Assembly: GCF_000422205.1 (NCBI RefSeq)
Contig: NZ_ATHV01000022.1
Span: 62,001-126,000, forward strand
Length of the DNA stretch: 64,000 bases
DNA from: Desulfovibrio sp. X2
Lineage (GTDB): Bacteria; Desulfobacterota; Desulfovibrionia; Desulfovibrionales; Desulfovibrionaceae
Direction of reading: 5' to 3'
A model generated the notes under the pieces. The model ran no database searches. It saw nothing but the letters and a program-made list of their open reading frames with translations, and was not told where the DNA came from. How positions within the stretch are numbered: the stretch's first letter is position 1; the number at the start of each line of letters is the position of its first letter. Shown piece by piece: positions 40,254 through 50,593 of the stretch. A program made the translations under genes and the position numbers.

Positions 40254-40344
40254 GTGCGAGATCCGGTCCTTCCTTTGTTCAGTTTGCGCATTGCCGCACC
40301 CGCCGGAGGGCGTAGACACATGTCGTCCCGTGCGCTCGTTTTAA

Positions 40345-40385
40345 TTGATTAATCAATCAATTAATACTGATTGCTTCATCAATCA
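40345..40385 (-). promoter_or_regulatory. Tandem palindromic operator sites upstream of lctP
   Basis: Two copies of the same motif, YTGAT-N6-ATCAA, at 40345-40360 and 40367-40382, spaced by 22 bases (two helical turns). The first also lies in a 10-bp inverted repeat (40341-40350 and 40355-40364). The second is part of TGATTG-CTTCAT-CAATCA (40368-40385). This looks like a cooperative regulator site for lactate use. The regulator gene is not seen nearby. Confidence 0.65.
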
Positions 40386-40623
40386 TTCGGTTGGGGGAGG
40401 TACCATTGGCTCCCTCTACAGTCAAGAATGCGTTCATTTCATGCCGAGCAGCGCAAGGGCATCGACAAAATGCGGCAGTTTGATGAGGGGCCTCTCCGGC
40501 GGAACCAGGGCATGGATCGGCAAGGAGAAGAGGGGAGGGGAGCCACTGGACATGCCGCTGATCGGCTGCTGCGCAAGTATCGAGCTCGTTCTTCGTGTGC
40601 TCCGGGCTCCCCAGAGCCCCAAA
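40386..40623. other. Intergenic region between lctP operators and tmRNA terminator
   Basis: About 240 bases of mixed composition. No gene, repeat or promoter that I can support; the open frames here have no family features. Confidence 0.5.
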
Positions 40624-40669
40624 CAATACAAGAAGCCCACGGGTTTAAACCCGTGGGCTTCTTGTATTG
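40624..40669 (-). terminator. 46-bp perfect palindrome, terminator of tmRNA
   Basis: 23-nt arms, CAATACAAGAAGCCCACGGG and TTT on one side and the exact complement on the other, centred between 40646 and 40647. It begins 43 bases beyond the tmRNA 3' end. On both strands the distal side reads TTCTTGTATT, so it can terminate either way. Confidence 0.82.
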
Positions 40670-40711
40670 GCTCCCTTCGCGAGGGTGCCGAAATCCATGC
40701 GGAAGTTGAAA

Positions 40712-41068
40712 TGGTGGAGGCGGCGGGAATTGAACCCGCGTCCGAGAACGCTTGGACGGAGCATCTACAGGCTTAGATTGGGTTTTGTCGTCATTCCCTG
40801 GAACGCCCCCACTCACGGCAACCAGGAAACCTAGACCGTCTGTTGTTTCGCTCTCCGGGCAACGGACCGACTCGTTGAGCTAGTCAGATGTTTTTTTGCG
40901 CCGAAACGGGTTATCTGGCGTCCACCGTTTCAACGTGACCGCAACTAAGCAGCCAGGGCGTAATCGTAGTCGTTGGCGACTATTTCAGGTGCCGCTTTTA
41001 ACGAGGCCAGCGGCGCCTCGGCCTGCAACTCCGGCCTCGACTGTCCCCGTCGAAACCGGTGCGCCCCC
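40712..41068 (-). ncRNA. ssrA: Transfer-messenger RNA (tmRNA)
   Basis: Rescues stalled ribosomes and tags the nascent chain. The 357-nt single-piece molecule starts GGGGGCGCACCGG (41068 downward) and ends CGCCUCCACCA (40712 upward). The acceptor arms pair over seven bases and keep the G3-U70 wobble recognised by alanyl-tRNA synthetase. The T-arm GGGUUCAAUUCCCGC is present. The tag frame (40977-40945) encodes ANDYDYALAA followed by UAG, with resume codon GCC. This tag is characteristic of Desulfovibrio-like bacteria. A promoter lies at 41135-41108. Confidence 0.97.
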
Positions 41069-41107
41069 ACAAGGACGCTCAAGGCGTTCAAAGAGCGCTG
41101 TCCATCT

Positions 41108-41135
41108 ACTATAATGCCGCGCGGCCGGATGGCAA
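41108..41135 (-). promoter_or_regulatory. Promoter of tmRNA
   Basis: On the minus strand, TTGCCA (41135-41130) and TATAGT (41113-41108) separated by 16 bases. Both boxes match sigma-70 well. Transcription would start about 30 bases upstream of the mature 5' end, which RNase P would trim. Confidence 0.78.
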
Positions 41136-41171
41136 GGAGCATGTCCCGCCGAATTGCCCGCCGCGGGAACG

Positions 41172-41199
41172 AAAACGGCGGACCGTCGCCGGTCCGCCG
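41172..41199 (-). terminator. Terminator after tRNA-Met
   Basis: Stem CGGCGGACCG (41176-41185) and CGGTCCGCCG (41190-41199) around TCGC. On the minus strand it is followed by TTTT. It separates the tRNA from the tmRNA promoter. Confidence 0.82.
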
Positions 41200-41211
41200 A
41201 GTATCGTCATG

Positions 41212-41288
41212 TGGTAGCTAGGGAGGGACTTGAACCCCCGACACTGCGGGTATGAACCGCATGCTCTAACCAACTGAGCTACCTAGCC
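41212..41288 (-). tRNA. tRNA-Met (CAU)
   Basis: 77 nt including an encoded CCA. All arms fold: acceptor GGCUAGG, D-arm GCUC/GAGC, anticodon stem UGCGG/CCGCA with loop UUCAUAC (anticodon CAU), and T-arm GGGGG/CCCUC. The anticodon stem lacks the three G-C pairs of initiator tRNA, so it is an elongator Met. A CAU isoleucine species read after lysidine modification cannot be fully excluded. Position 1-72 is a G-U pair, which is unusual. It has its own promoter and terminator. Confidence 0.93.
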
Positions 41289-41303
41289 ACACGCGGGAGA
41301 GGC

Positions 41304-41332
41304 TTCATAGCTGGATTCAAAATGCTTGGCAA
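41304..41332 (-). promoter_or_regulatory. Promoter of tRNA-Met
   Basis: On the minus strand, TTGCCA (41332-41327), a 17-base spacer, and TATGAA (41309-41304). The mature tRNA begins about 16 bases downstream. Confidence 0.75.
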
Positions 41333-41393
41333 GAGGCAGGTGCCAAGATTTTCGCGAAAAGGCGAAGTTCCTCTCGAAAAAGCTTCATATTTC

Positions 41394-42191
41394 CTAGGAA
41401 GGCCAGAAAAGGATCACCAGCGGAGCCAGGATCAGGCGGTAGACGGCGAAGGGGCGAAGCGTCCAGCGCTGCAGGAGCCCGATGAAGCATTTCACCGCGG
41501 CCCAGGCGGCGAAGAAGGCGACCACGAAGCCGACGGCCAGGAAGACGAGGTCGGACGAGGTGTAGAGCGCCCAGGTCTTGTAGAGCTTGTAGCCCGTGGC
41601 CGCGATCATGATCGGCACGGCGGCGACGAAGGAGTATTCGGCGGCCACCATGCGGTCGGCGCCGCAGATCATGCCGCCCATGATCGTGGCGGCCGAGCGC
41701 GAGAAGCCGGGCCACAGGGCCAGGCACTGGAACATGCCCACGGCCAGGGCGAAGCCCGAGGTCATGTTGTCTATCCGGAAGAGCCGCGGCTTGTGCTTCC
41801 GCCCCTCGACGAGGAGGATGAGCACCGCGCCCACAGCCAGGGAGATGGCCACGGAGTGCGGATTGAAGAGCTTCGTCTCGATGAATTTGTGGGTCAGGAG
41901 GCCGATGACCGAGGCCGGAAGCGAGGTCAGGAAGAGCAGCCAGAGGCCGCGGACGCCGGAGAACGCCTGTCCGCGCTCTGGCAGGACGAGGCCCCGGAAG
42001 CGCTGCCAGTAGATGACCACCACGGCCAGGATGGCGCCGAGTTGGATGATGACCTCGAATGCGTCGATCTTGGCGCCCGAAAGTCCCAGCAGGGAACTCG
42101 TCAGGATGAGGTGGCCGGTGCTGGAGACCGGCAGGAACTCGGTCAGCCCTTCGACCACGCCCAGGATGGAGGCGGAGAGAATCGTGGACAT
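41394..42191 (-). CDS. uppP: Undecaprenyl-diphosphatase
   Basis: Membrane enzyme that recycles undecaprenyl pyrophosphate for peptidoglycan and O-antigen building (BacA family). 265 residues, about eight helices. Active-site motifs: EGLTEFLPVSSTGHLIL near residue 14 and LWPGFSRSAATIMGG near 155. The middle loop carries EGRKHKPRLFRIDNM. It opens MSTILSASILGVVEGL. Separate from neighbours; the tRNA promoter lies in the gap after its stop. Confidence 0.95.
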   Translation of the reverse strand: MSTILSASILGVVEGLTEFLPVSSTGHLILTSSLLGLSGAKIDAFEVIIQLGAILAVVVIYWQRFRGLVLPERGQAFSGVRGLWLLFLTSLPASVIGLLTHKFIETKLFNPHSVAISLAVGAVLILLVEGRKHKPRLFRIDNMTSGFALAVGMFQCLALWPGFSRSAATIMGGMICGADRMVAAEYSFVAAVPIMIAATGYKLYKTWALYTSSDLVFLAVGFVVAFFAAWAAVKCFIGLLQRWTLRPFAVYRLILAPLVILFWPS

Positions 42192-42313
42192 CGGGACTCC
42201 TTGGCGCGAGTGCGCGGTTGTGCGGATGCGTGCGAGTTGCAGAGGAGGGCAAGGTGGTGTACCTCTTGCCCCGGCCGGACCCGCGAGAGGCGGTCCCGCA
42301 GGGAGGTTTCGCT

Positions 42314-42511
42314 ATGGCCACCATAGTACCGCAGTCCGAACTGCACCGCAAAGCGGTGGAATGGATATCCCGAGGCCTGCAGGAAGGCAAGGACCTGCGC
42401 GCGCTCATCGCCGAGGCGGGCATGCGTTTCAACATGAGCCCTCTCGACGTGGAGGCGCTGGAACGCCTGTACAAGGACGACCTTCTCAAGCTGAAAGGCA
42501 CCCGTAGCTGA
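42314..42511 (+). CDS. Small conserved-looking hypothetical protein
   Basis: 65 residues, helical, with no family recognised. It opens MATIVPQSELHRKAVEWISRG and ends LERLYKDDLLKLKGTRS. ATG 42314 has a strong ribosome site (GGGAGG, seven bases upstream). Its stop is five bases before the lptF start, so it is probably the first gene of the lptFG unit. A short stretch, AEAGMRFNMSPLDVEAL, looks like a helix-turn-helix-sized segment, but I do not claim DNA binding. Confidence 0.7.
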   Translation: MATIVPQSELHRKAVEWISRGLQEGKDLRALIAEAGMRFNMSPLDVEALERLYKDDLLKLKGTRS

Positions 42512-42516
42512 TCCGC

Positions 42517-43701
42517 GTGTTCGCATTCCGCAAGATCCATTGGCAGATCCTCAAGGAGCTGGCCACTTCCTTCGCGCTGAGCCTCGGCGCGCTGCTCGGT
42601 CTCATCCTCATCGGCCGCATGCTCCAGCTCAAGGACCTCTTTCTTTCCCAGAATCTGGGCTTCCTGGAGATCCTCGAGCTCTTCGGCTACCTCACGCCGT
42701 TCTTCCTGCTCCTGCTCCTGCCCATCGCCTGCATGCTCGGGGTCTTCCTGACCTTCCTGCGCATGAGCACGGACAACGAGCTGCTCGCCCTCAAGGCCGG
42801 AGGCGTCAGCCTCTACCAGCTCCTGGCCGCGCCGCTCGTCTTCTGCGTGCTGTGCACGGCGGTGGATTTCGGGGTCTCCTTCTGGGGACTGTCGTGGGGC
42901 ATGGACAACTTCAAGAGCACGGTCCTCGAGCACGCCCGCTCGCGCACGCAGCTCGTGCTCCAGCCGGGCGTCTTCAACCGCGAATTTCCCGGGCTGACGC
43001 TGTTCGCGCAGCAGGTGGACCCGGGCGGCAAGGGGCTGCACCAGGTCTTCGTGCGCGACGAGACCAGGGCGAACGTGCGCGCCACCATTGTCGCCCCCGA
43101 GGGGCAGGTAGCCACGGACACGGCGCTCGGCCAGATCATCTTCCTTCTGCACGACGGCCACATCTATCGGCAGACCGGCGACAAGTTCGACGTGTTGGGC
43201 TTCAACGTCTACGCCGTGCGCCTGGACCTCTCGAAGCTCCTCGGCGGCTTCCGCCTCGACAGGGACAAGCCCAAGGAGATGTCGCTCACCCACCTCCTGG
43301 CCCTGCAGCACGACCCTTCCATCAAGAAGAAGGACGACGGCGTTTACCTCAACAAGGTGAGGGTGGAGATCCAGAAGCGCTTCGCCCTGCCCGCGGCCTG
43401 TTTCGTGCTCGGGCTCTTCGCCCTGCCCGTGGCCTTCTCGTTCCAGGGACTCAAGCAGCATCTCGGCCTGCTCTTGGCGCTCGGCTGCTTCCTCGTCTAT
43501 TATACAATGCTCTCGGTCGGCCTTTCCCTGGGTGAGACGGCGAGCCTCGACCCGCGCGTGGGGCTGTGGGTCCCCAATGCCGTCTTCCTGGTCGTGGCGG
43601 GAATCGGCATCCGCATGGCGGGCAAGGAACGCTATCCACACCTCTTCGACTGGCTGGCCCATCTGCGCCAGCGGTTCGGAAGGAAGGCGGCGGCCGCATG
43701 A
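42517..43701 (+). CDS. lptF: LPS export permease LptF (YjgP/YjgQ family)
   Basis: Inner-membrane part of the LptB2FG ABC exporter, which extracts lipopolysaccharide for transport to the outer membrane. 394 residues: helices near 15-35, 50-75 and 95-125, then a large periplasmic beta-jellyroll (about 130-280), then three C-terminal helices. The N-terminus, MFAFRKIHWQILKELATSFALSL, and PLIACML-like LLLPIACMLGVFLTFLRMSTDNEL near 65 are the usual coupling-helix region. The GTG start lacks a strong ribosome site. Its stop overlaps the lptG start (ATGA). Confidence 0.9.
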   Translation: MFAFRKIHWQILKELATSFALSLGALLGLILIGRMLQLKDLFLSQNLGFLEILELFGYLTPFFLLLLLPIACMLGVFLTFLRMSTDNELLALKAGGVSLYQLLAAPLVFCVLCTAVDFGVSFWGLSWGMDNFKSTVLEHARSRTQLVLQPGVFNREFPGLTLFAQQVDPGGKGLHQVFVRDETRANVRATIVAPEGQVATDTALGQIIFLLHDGHIYRQTGDKFDVLGFNVYAVRLDLSKLLGGFRLDRDKPKEMSLTHLLALQHDPSIKKKDDGVYLNKVRVEIQKRFALPAACFVLGLFALPVAFSFQGLKQHLGLLLALGCFLVYYTMLSVGLSLGETASLDPRVGLWVPNAVFLVVAGIGIRMAGKERYPHLFDWLAHLRQRFGRKAAAA

Positions 43702-44774
43702 TCAGGACGCTCGGGCGCTATCTCCTGCGCAACAACCTCTTCCTGATCCTCGTGTGCATGGGGGTGGGAGTGGTCGTCTACCTGCTCTCGGACATCTTCG
43801 ACCGGCTGGACGACTTCATCAACGCAGGCCTCGGCCTGATGGTCATCATCACCTATTTCGGGGCCAAGATTCCGCTCATCCTCTCGCAGATCATGCCTGC
43901 GGTCTTTCTCATCGCCCTGGTGGTGCAGCTCTCCCTCATGGAGCGCAGCCGAGAGCTGCTTGCGCTGCAGACCGGCGGCATCTCCTACGGACGGCTGGCC
44001 GCCTTCTTCGTCGTCTACGCCATTCTCTGGTCGTTCTTCCAACTCGGTTTTTCGCAGTATTTCGGCGTGATAGGTGAGCAGATATCCAGCCGGATCTGGG
44101 CCGAGAAGGTGCGTGAACGGCAGATAGACACCAACCACGTCGACAACGTCTGGTTCAGGGACAACAATTACATCATCCACTTCGGCGAAGCCAACGCGGG
44201 CAGGGGAGAAGGGCGCGACATCACCATCTGGCAGATCTCCAAGGATCACCAGTCCCTCATCTGGATGGCCCAGGCGCCCCAGTTCTCCGTGACCGCTGGC
44301 GGCTGGACCCTGTATCGCGCGAAGACCGTCGAGCTCTCCAACTTCCAGACAAGGCTCGTTCCGGCCATGTCCGTGAACGTCGAGCAGGACCTGAAGGCCT
44401 TCACCGTGACCACCCAGGGCACGAATCCTGCCGAGCTGCCCGTTTGGCAGCTACGGAGCGCCATCCGCGACCTGCAGCGATCAGGCTCGAACGTGGAGGA
44501 ATTGAAGACCGCCTATTACGGGAAATGGGCCTACGCCTTCTCCATCCTGACCATGGCGCTGCTGGCCCTGGCCGTGAGCAGCTACCGACGAAACATCTAC
44601 GTCAACATCACGGTTTCGCTGGTCATCACCTTCGCCTTCTACGGCCTCATGGTCATGGGCAACACCATGGGCGCAAAAGGCCTCGTCCCGCCCCTGGTCG
44701 GAGCCTGGGCGGGCAACCTGGCTATGATGCTGGCTTCCGTGTCCCGTCTGGTCTGGGTGACCTCGAAACGCTAG
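43698..44774 (+). CDS. lptG: LPS export permease LptG (YjgP/YjgQ family)
   Basis: Partner of LptF. ATG 43698 overlaps the lptF stop by four bases. 358 residues: IRTLGRYLLRNNLFLILVCMG at the N-terminus, three helices, a periplasmic domain (about 125-255, including VDNVWFRDNNYIIHFGEA), and three terminal helices with SSYRRNIYVNITVSLVITF near 295. LptF and LptG are close homologues; I assign G to the second gene by order. The ATPase LptB is not in the window. Convergent with ysxC. Confidence 0.88.
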   Translation: MIRTLGRYLLRNNLFLILVCMGVGVVVYLLSDIFDRLDDFINAGLGLMVIITYFGAKIPLILSQIMPAVFLIALVVQLSLMERSRELLALQTGGISYGRLAAFFVVYAILWSFFQLGFSQYFGVIGEQISSRIWAEKVRERQIDTNHVDNVWFRDNNYIIHFGEANAGRGEGRDITIWQISKDHQSLIWMAQAPQFSVTAGGWTLYRAKTVELSNFQTRLVPAMSVNVEQDLKAFTVTTQGTNPAELPVWQLRSAIRDLQRSGSNVEELKTAYYGKWAYAFSILTMALLALAVSSYRRNIYVNITVSLVITFAFYGLMVMGNTMGAKGLVPPLVGAWAGNLAMMLASVSRLVWVTSKR

Positions 44775-44820
44775 GAGCGGCGACGGCCCGGCGGGAACCT
44801 GTCGCCTGTTCGGGAACCGA

Positions 44821-45453
44821 TCAGGGCGTGCCGCCGTCTGTTTCGACCGCCGCGTCGTCCGCTGCCGGCATGTCGCAGGCTTCTCGCAGACGCTTCCACA
44901 GCGACTCGGTGCCCTTGCCGCTCACGGCGGAGAAGAGGAGGGGGGAGACGGTGGAGCGCATGAGGTCGCGCCACTGACTCTGACGCCGCGCGAGGTCGCG
45001 TTGCGAGCACTTGTCGGCCTTGGTCAGCACGGCCAGGGCGGGCACGCCGCTCTGCCGCAGCCAGGAGACCATCTCCATGTCCAGGGCCTGGGGATCCAGG
45101 CGGCTGTCAAGGAGCACGGCCACGGCCTTGAGTCCGGGCGCGTCCGCGAGATATTTCTCGATCAGCTCCGCCCACTTGGCGCGCTCGACCTTGGAGGTGC
45201 GGGCGTAGCCGTAGCCGGGCAGGTCCACGAGATAGTAGCCGTCCGGCTCCACGCGGTAGAAGTTGATGCTGCGCGTCTTGCCCGGGGTGGCGCTGATCTT
45301 GGCGAGCTTCTTGGCCCCGGCGAGGCGGTTGATGAGCGAGGACTTGCCCACGTTGCTGCGGCCGGCAAGGGCCACCTGGGGCGCGTCGAGCGGCGCGTCG
45401 CGCAGCTGGGCAGGGGTGTAGACGGTGGAGACGAGAGTCAGGCTTGGCGGCAT
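44821..45453 (-). CDS. ysxC: Ribosome biogenesis GTPase YsxC/EngB
   Basis: GTP-binding protein needed for 50S assembly. 210 residues. G1 is AGRSNVGKSSLINRL near residue 30, G2 TPGKTRSINFY, G3 VDLPGYGYA near 74 and G4 TKADK near 145, with a C-terminal FSAVSGKG. ATG 45453 (MPPSLTLVSTVYT) is used; there is no clear ribosome site, and the frame upstream is unconserved. Divergent from aroQ. The C-terminal 20 residues are acidic and look extra to the family. Confidence 0.94.
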   Translation of the reverse strand: MPPSLTLVSTVYTPAQLRDAPLDAPQVALAGRSNVGKSSLINRLAGAKKLAKISATPGKTRSINFYRVEPDGYYLVDLPGYGYARTSKVERAKWAELIEKYLADAPGLKAVAVLLDSRLDPQALDMEMVSWLRQSGVPALAVLTKADKCSQRDLARRQSQWRDLMRSTVSPLLFSAVSGKGTESLWKRLREACDMPAADDAAVETDGGTP

Positions 45454-45558
45454 CTTGAATATTCGGGTAAGGGTTGATACATGGCCTGTGGCGTGTGGCC
45501 GGGCCAACCTTGTCCCGTTTTTCCGCAGGCCAGTCAAGCCGATGGAGAGGCAGCTTCC

Positions 45559-46020
45559 GTGGCGAACTACAAATTTCTGATCATGAACGGCCCGAATCTG
45601 GGGCACCTGGGCGAGCGGCAGCCCGAGATCTACGGCAGCCGCGGCATGGAGGCGCTCCCCGCGCTGGTGGAGCGGCTTCTCGGCCCCCGCGCCCAGGACG
45701 TGCGCCTGGACCACTTCCAGGCCAACGGCGAAGGCGCGCTCATCGACCGCCTCGAGCAGGCCAGGACCGACGGCACGCACGGCGTGGTGCTGAACGCCGG
45801 GGCCTACACGCACACGAGCCTGGCCCTGGCCGACTGCCTAGCCTGGATCGGGCTGCCCTGCGTGGAAGTCCATCTCTCCAACGTCCTGGCCCGGGCGGAC
45901 GAGCCGCTCAGGAAGAAGAGCTTCATCGGCAGGCACTGCATCGGCGTCATTGCCGGGTTCGGCATGACGAGCTATGCCCTGGGTGTCCAGGCTCTGCTGC
46001 AACATATCGAAAAACAATAG
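45559..46020 (+). CDS. aroQ: 3-dehydroquinate dehydratase, type II
   Basis: Shikimate-pathway enzyme; dodecamer in the family. GTG 45559 ([20 protein letters not shown]) is chosen with GGAGAGG upstream. Motifs: NGPNLGHLG near residue 10, the catalytic Tyr region EIYGSRG near 25, the His-containing [11 protein letters not shown] near 56, [14 protein letters not shown] near 77 and VHLSNV near 102. 153 residues is typical. It directly precedes efp with 14 bases between them. Confidence 0.94.
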   Translation: MANYKFLIMNGPNLGHLGERQPEIYGSRGMEALPALVERLLGPRAQDVRLDHFQANGEGALIDRLEQARTDGTHGVVLNAGAYTHTSLALADCLAWIGLPCVEVHLSNVLARADEPLRKKSFIGRHCIGVIAGFGMTSYALGVQALLQHIEKQ

Positions 46021-46034
46021 GTTCTGGAGGATAC

Positions 46035-46592
46035 ATGCTTTCGACCACCGATTTCCGTCGCGGTTTGAAGATCGAGCTGGAGGGCGTTCCCTACGAGATC
46101 GTCGAGTTCCAGCATTACAAGCCCGGCAAGGGCGGCGCCATCGTCCGCACCAAGCTGAAGAACGTGCTCAACGGCCGCGTCGTGGAGCGCACCTTCCGCT
46201 CCGGCGAGAAGGTGGACAAGCCCGACCTCGTGGCCCAGGACATGCAGTTCCTCTACCATGAGGGCACGGACCTCGTGTTCATGGACATGAGCTCCTACGA
46301 GCAGGTCCACGTGCCCGGAGACACCCTGGCCGAGAAGGGCGGCTACCTGCTGGACGGCATGGAGATCCAGGCCCTGCTCTACAACGGTCAGATCATCGAC
46401 CTGAACCTGCCCGCGAGCCTCGTCTACGAGGTGGTCGCCACCGAGCCGGGCGTGCAGGGCGACCGCGTGGGCAACGCCACCAAGCCCGCCACCCTGAACA
46501 CGGGTCTGACCGTTCAGGTGCCCCTGTTCGTCAACGAGGGCGAGCAGATCAAGGTGGACACGCGCACCGGCGCATACATCAGCCGGGCCTAG
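46035..46592 (+). CDS. efp: Elongation factor P
   Basis: Helps ribosomes through polyproline. 185 residues and three beta-domains. The modified position is the Lys in [15 protein letters not shown] near residue 32, the loop KPGKG that usually carries beta-lysine or another modification. The modifying enzymes are not seen here. The C-terminus is typical ([24 protein letters not shown]). GGAGG lies four bases before ATG 46035. Followed by a 200-base gap before ftsK, with no clear terminator. Confidence 0.95.
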   Translation: MLSTTDFRRGLKIELEGVPYEIVEFQHYKPGKGGAIVRTKLKNVLNGRVVERTFRSGEKVDKPDLVAQDMQFLYHEGTDLVFMDMSSYEQVHVPGDTLAEKGGYLLDGMEIQALLYNGQIIDLNLPASLVYEVVATEPGVQGDRVGNATKPATLNTGLTVQVPLFVNEGEQIKVDTRTGAYISRA

Positions 46593-46803
46593 GCGGCGTC
46601 CGGTAGGATGCGCGGCATCATGCAGGCAAAGGACTCGACGCGACACGTGAGCCGGACGCAGGTCCGGCTCCGTCGCTTCCAACGGATCAGGCCGGCCGTG
46701 GACCACGTGTCCTCGGCGGCGCAGCGGTCTTCCGCGCAGGGCGGCGTCATGCCGCGCGCGGACGTCCCACTGGGAGGGTAGGGCTACGCGGGAACGCACG
46801 CTC
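46593..46803 (+). other. Region between efp and ftsK; a small open frame ends just before ftsK
   Basis: An open frame from ATG 46608 (57 codons, ending TAG 46779-46781) overlaps the point where ftsK should begin, in a different frame. It looks Arg-rich without family features. It could hold the true 5' part of ftsK if a one-base error or frameshift lies near the run GGGAGGGTAGGG at 46772-46783. Confidence 0.4.
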
Positions 46804-49350
<2,547 letters not shown>

Positions 49351-49381
49351 TTGCGGATGGCGCCGACGAGTCGTTCGGTCC

Positions 49382-49855
49382 CTAGGCCCGCCAGGAGAAG
49401 GTGAAGAGGCAGGACGGAGCCCCCTGGCTTATGACCTGGGGGCGCTGCAGCGAGAGCCGCGGCGAGTAGGCCTGGGCGAATGCGCTGTCCCGCGCGCAGG
49501 AGATGCAGTAGATGAGGTCGTCGGCCAGCCCCATCTCGCGGTAGCGTTCCACGTAGGCGCAATGCGTGACCGTGAAGGTGAGGGCGGAGGGATCGAGCCT
49601 GACGTTCGAGATGCGCAGCGCGTCGCCTGCCTGCCAGAAATCGAGAACGGTCGCGAAGTGGGGCAGGGAAGGCCCGTTCTGCGCCTCCCGGGCGAAGGCC
49701 GCGCCGAAGTCCCAGGCCGCGCGCCGCGTCGCGTCGCAGATCACTGACAGCGCTTCGGTCCGCTCCATGCGGCCGCACAATTCCTCGAAGACGGTGGAAA
49801 TGATGTTCGCTTCGATGGTCCGGCGTTCCAGGTTGGTCAGGGCCGTCTTCTCCAT
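49382..49855 (-). CDS. ATC-hydrolase-family (L-2-amino-thiazoline-4-carboxylate hydrolase) protein
   Basis: 157 residues. The C-terminal half has the family pattern: VTHCAYVERYREMGLADDLIYC near residue 99, then SCARDSAFAQAYSP and QRPQVISQGAPSCLFTFSW at the end. Three Cys positions in this half (HCAY, YCISC, SCLF) are typical. The N-terminus is a helical region (MEKTALTNLERRTIEANIIS). ATG 49855 has AGAGGGAG upstream. True enzymatic activity is uncertain, as most family members are untested. Divergent from lolA; the shared intergenic region is 84 bases. Confidence 0.8.
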   Translation of the reverse strand: MEKTALTNLERRTIEANIISTVFEELCGRMERTEALSVICDATRRAAWDFGAAFAREAQNGPSLPHFATVLDFWQAGDALRISNVRLDPSALTFTVTHCAYVERYREMGLADDLIYCISCARDSAFAQAYSPRLSLQRPQVISQGAPSCLFTFSWRA

Positions 49856-49939
49856 CGCGCTCCCTCTTGCTTTTTTTTCGGTGAACGATAGCATGAACTC
49901 TTCCGCAAGTTCTTGTCCACCAAAAAAGAGAGAAAGGTA

Positions 49940-50593
49940 ATGAAAATAATGCGCTTCGCACTCGCGTGCTGCCTTTTGCTGGCCATGGCGGCTCCGGCCG
50001 GGGCGGCTTCGGCGTCGGCCATAACCGCCGACATCCAGAAGCAGTACGAATCCCTCAAGGGCTTCACCGCGGACTTCAAGCAGATGCTCAAGAGCGCGGC
50101 CACCGGACAGGTGGAGGAGCGCGAGGGCACCATCTCCTACAAGAAGCCGAATCTTGTGCGCTGGGAGACCGACACGCCCGAGAAGGAGCTGCTGCTCGTG
50201 GGCAAGAAAGTGGTCTGGAACTACGTTCCTTCCGAGAAAACCGCCTCGAAGAGCCCTCTCAATGCGGTCTTCAGCTCGAAGACCATGATCCGCTTCATCT
50301 CCGGGCAGGCCAATCTTGACGAGGATTTCGTGGTTGAGGAGCAGGGCACCGAGGCGGGGCTCATCAAGCTCGCGCTGACCCCCAAGAAGCCCGAGCCGAA
50401 CCTCGTGCAGGCCTTCCTGTGGGTCGATCCGCAGTCGCACATGCTGCGCAGCGTGCTGATAGTGGACTTCTACGGCAACGCCAACAAGCTCGGCCTGGAC
50501 AACATCCGCATCAATCCGGGGCTTTCGGACAGCCTGTTCGAGTTCACGCCGCCCAAGGGCGTGACTGTCCAGGACAACACGGTCAGTCAGTAA
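49940..50593 (+). CDS. lolA: Outer-membrane lipoprotein carrier protein LolA
   Basis: Periplasmic chaperone that ferries lipoproteins to the outer membrane. ATG 49940 gives MKIMRFALACCLLLAMAAPAGAASA, a signal peptide cleaved near residue 23-25. The mature protein includes LKGFTADFKQML, EEREGTISYKKPNLVRWE near 60 and the family VWNYVPSE near 90. 217 residues is normal. The last 11 bases overlap the end of the convergent pseudouridine synthase gene. Confidence 0.9.
   Translation: MKIMRFALACCLLLAMAAPAGAASASAITADIQKQYESLKGFTADFKQMLKSAATGQVEEREGTISYKKPNLVRWETDTPEKELLLVGKKVVWNYVPSEKTASKSPLNAVFSSKTMIRFISGQANLDEDFVVEEQGTEAGLIKLALTPKKPEPNLVQAFLWVDPQSHMLRSVLIVDFYGNANKLGLDNIRINPGLSDSLFEFTPPKGVTVQDNTVSQ

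Noticed and set aside
40341-40364. Classic Fnr site
   Set aside because: The half-sites are separated by two or six bases, not the four bases of the Fnr consensus.
40345-40776. Plus-strand frame running from the lctP operator into tmRNA
   Set aside because: It crosses a palindrome and the tmRNA 3' end, and has no recognisable domain.
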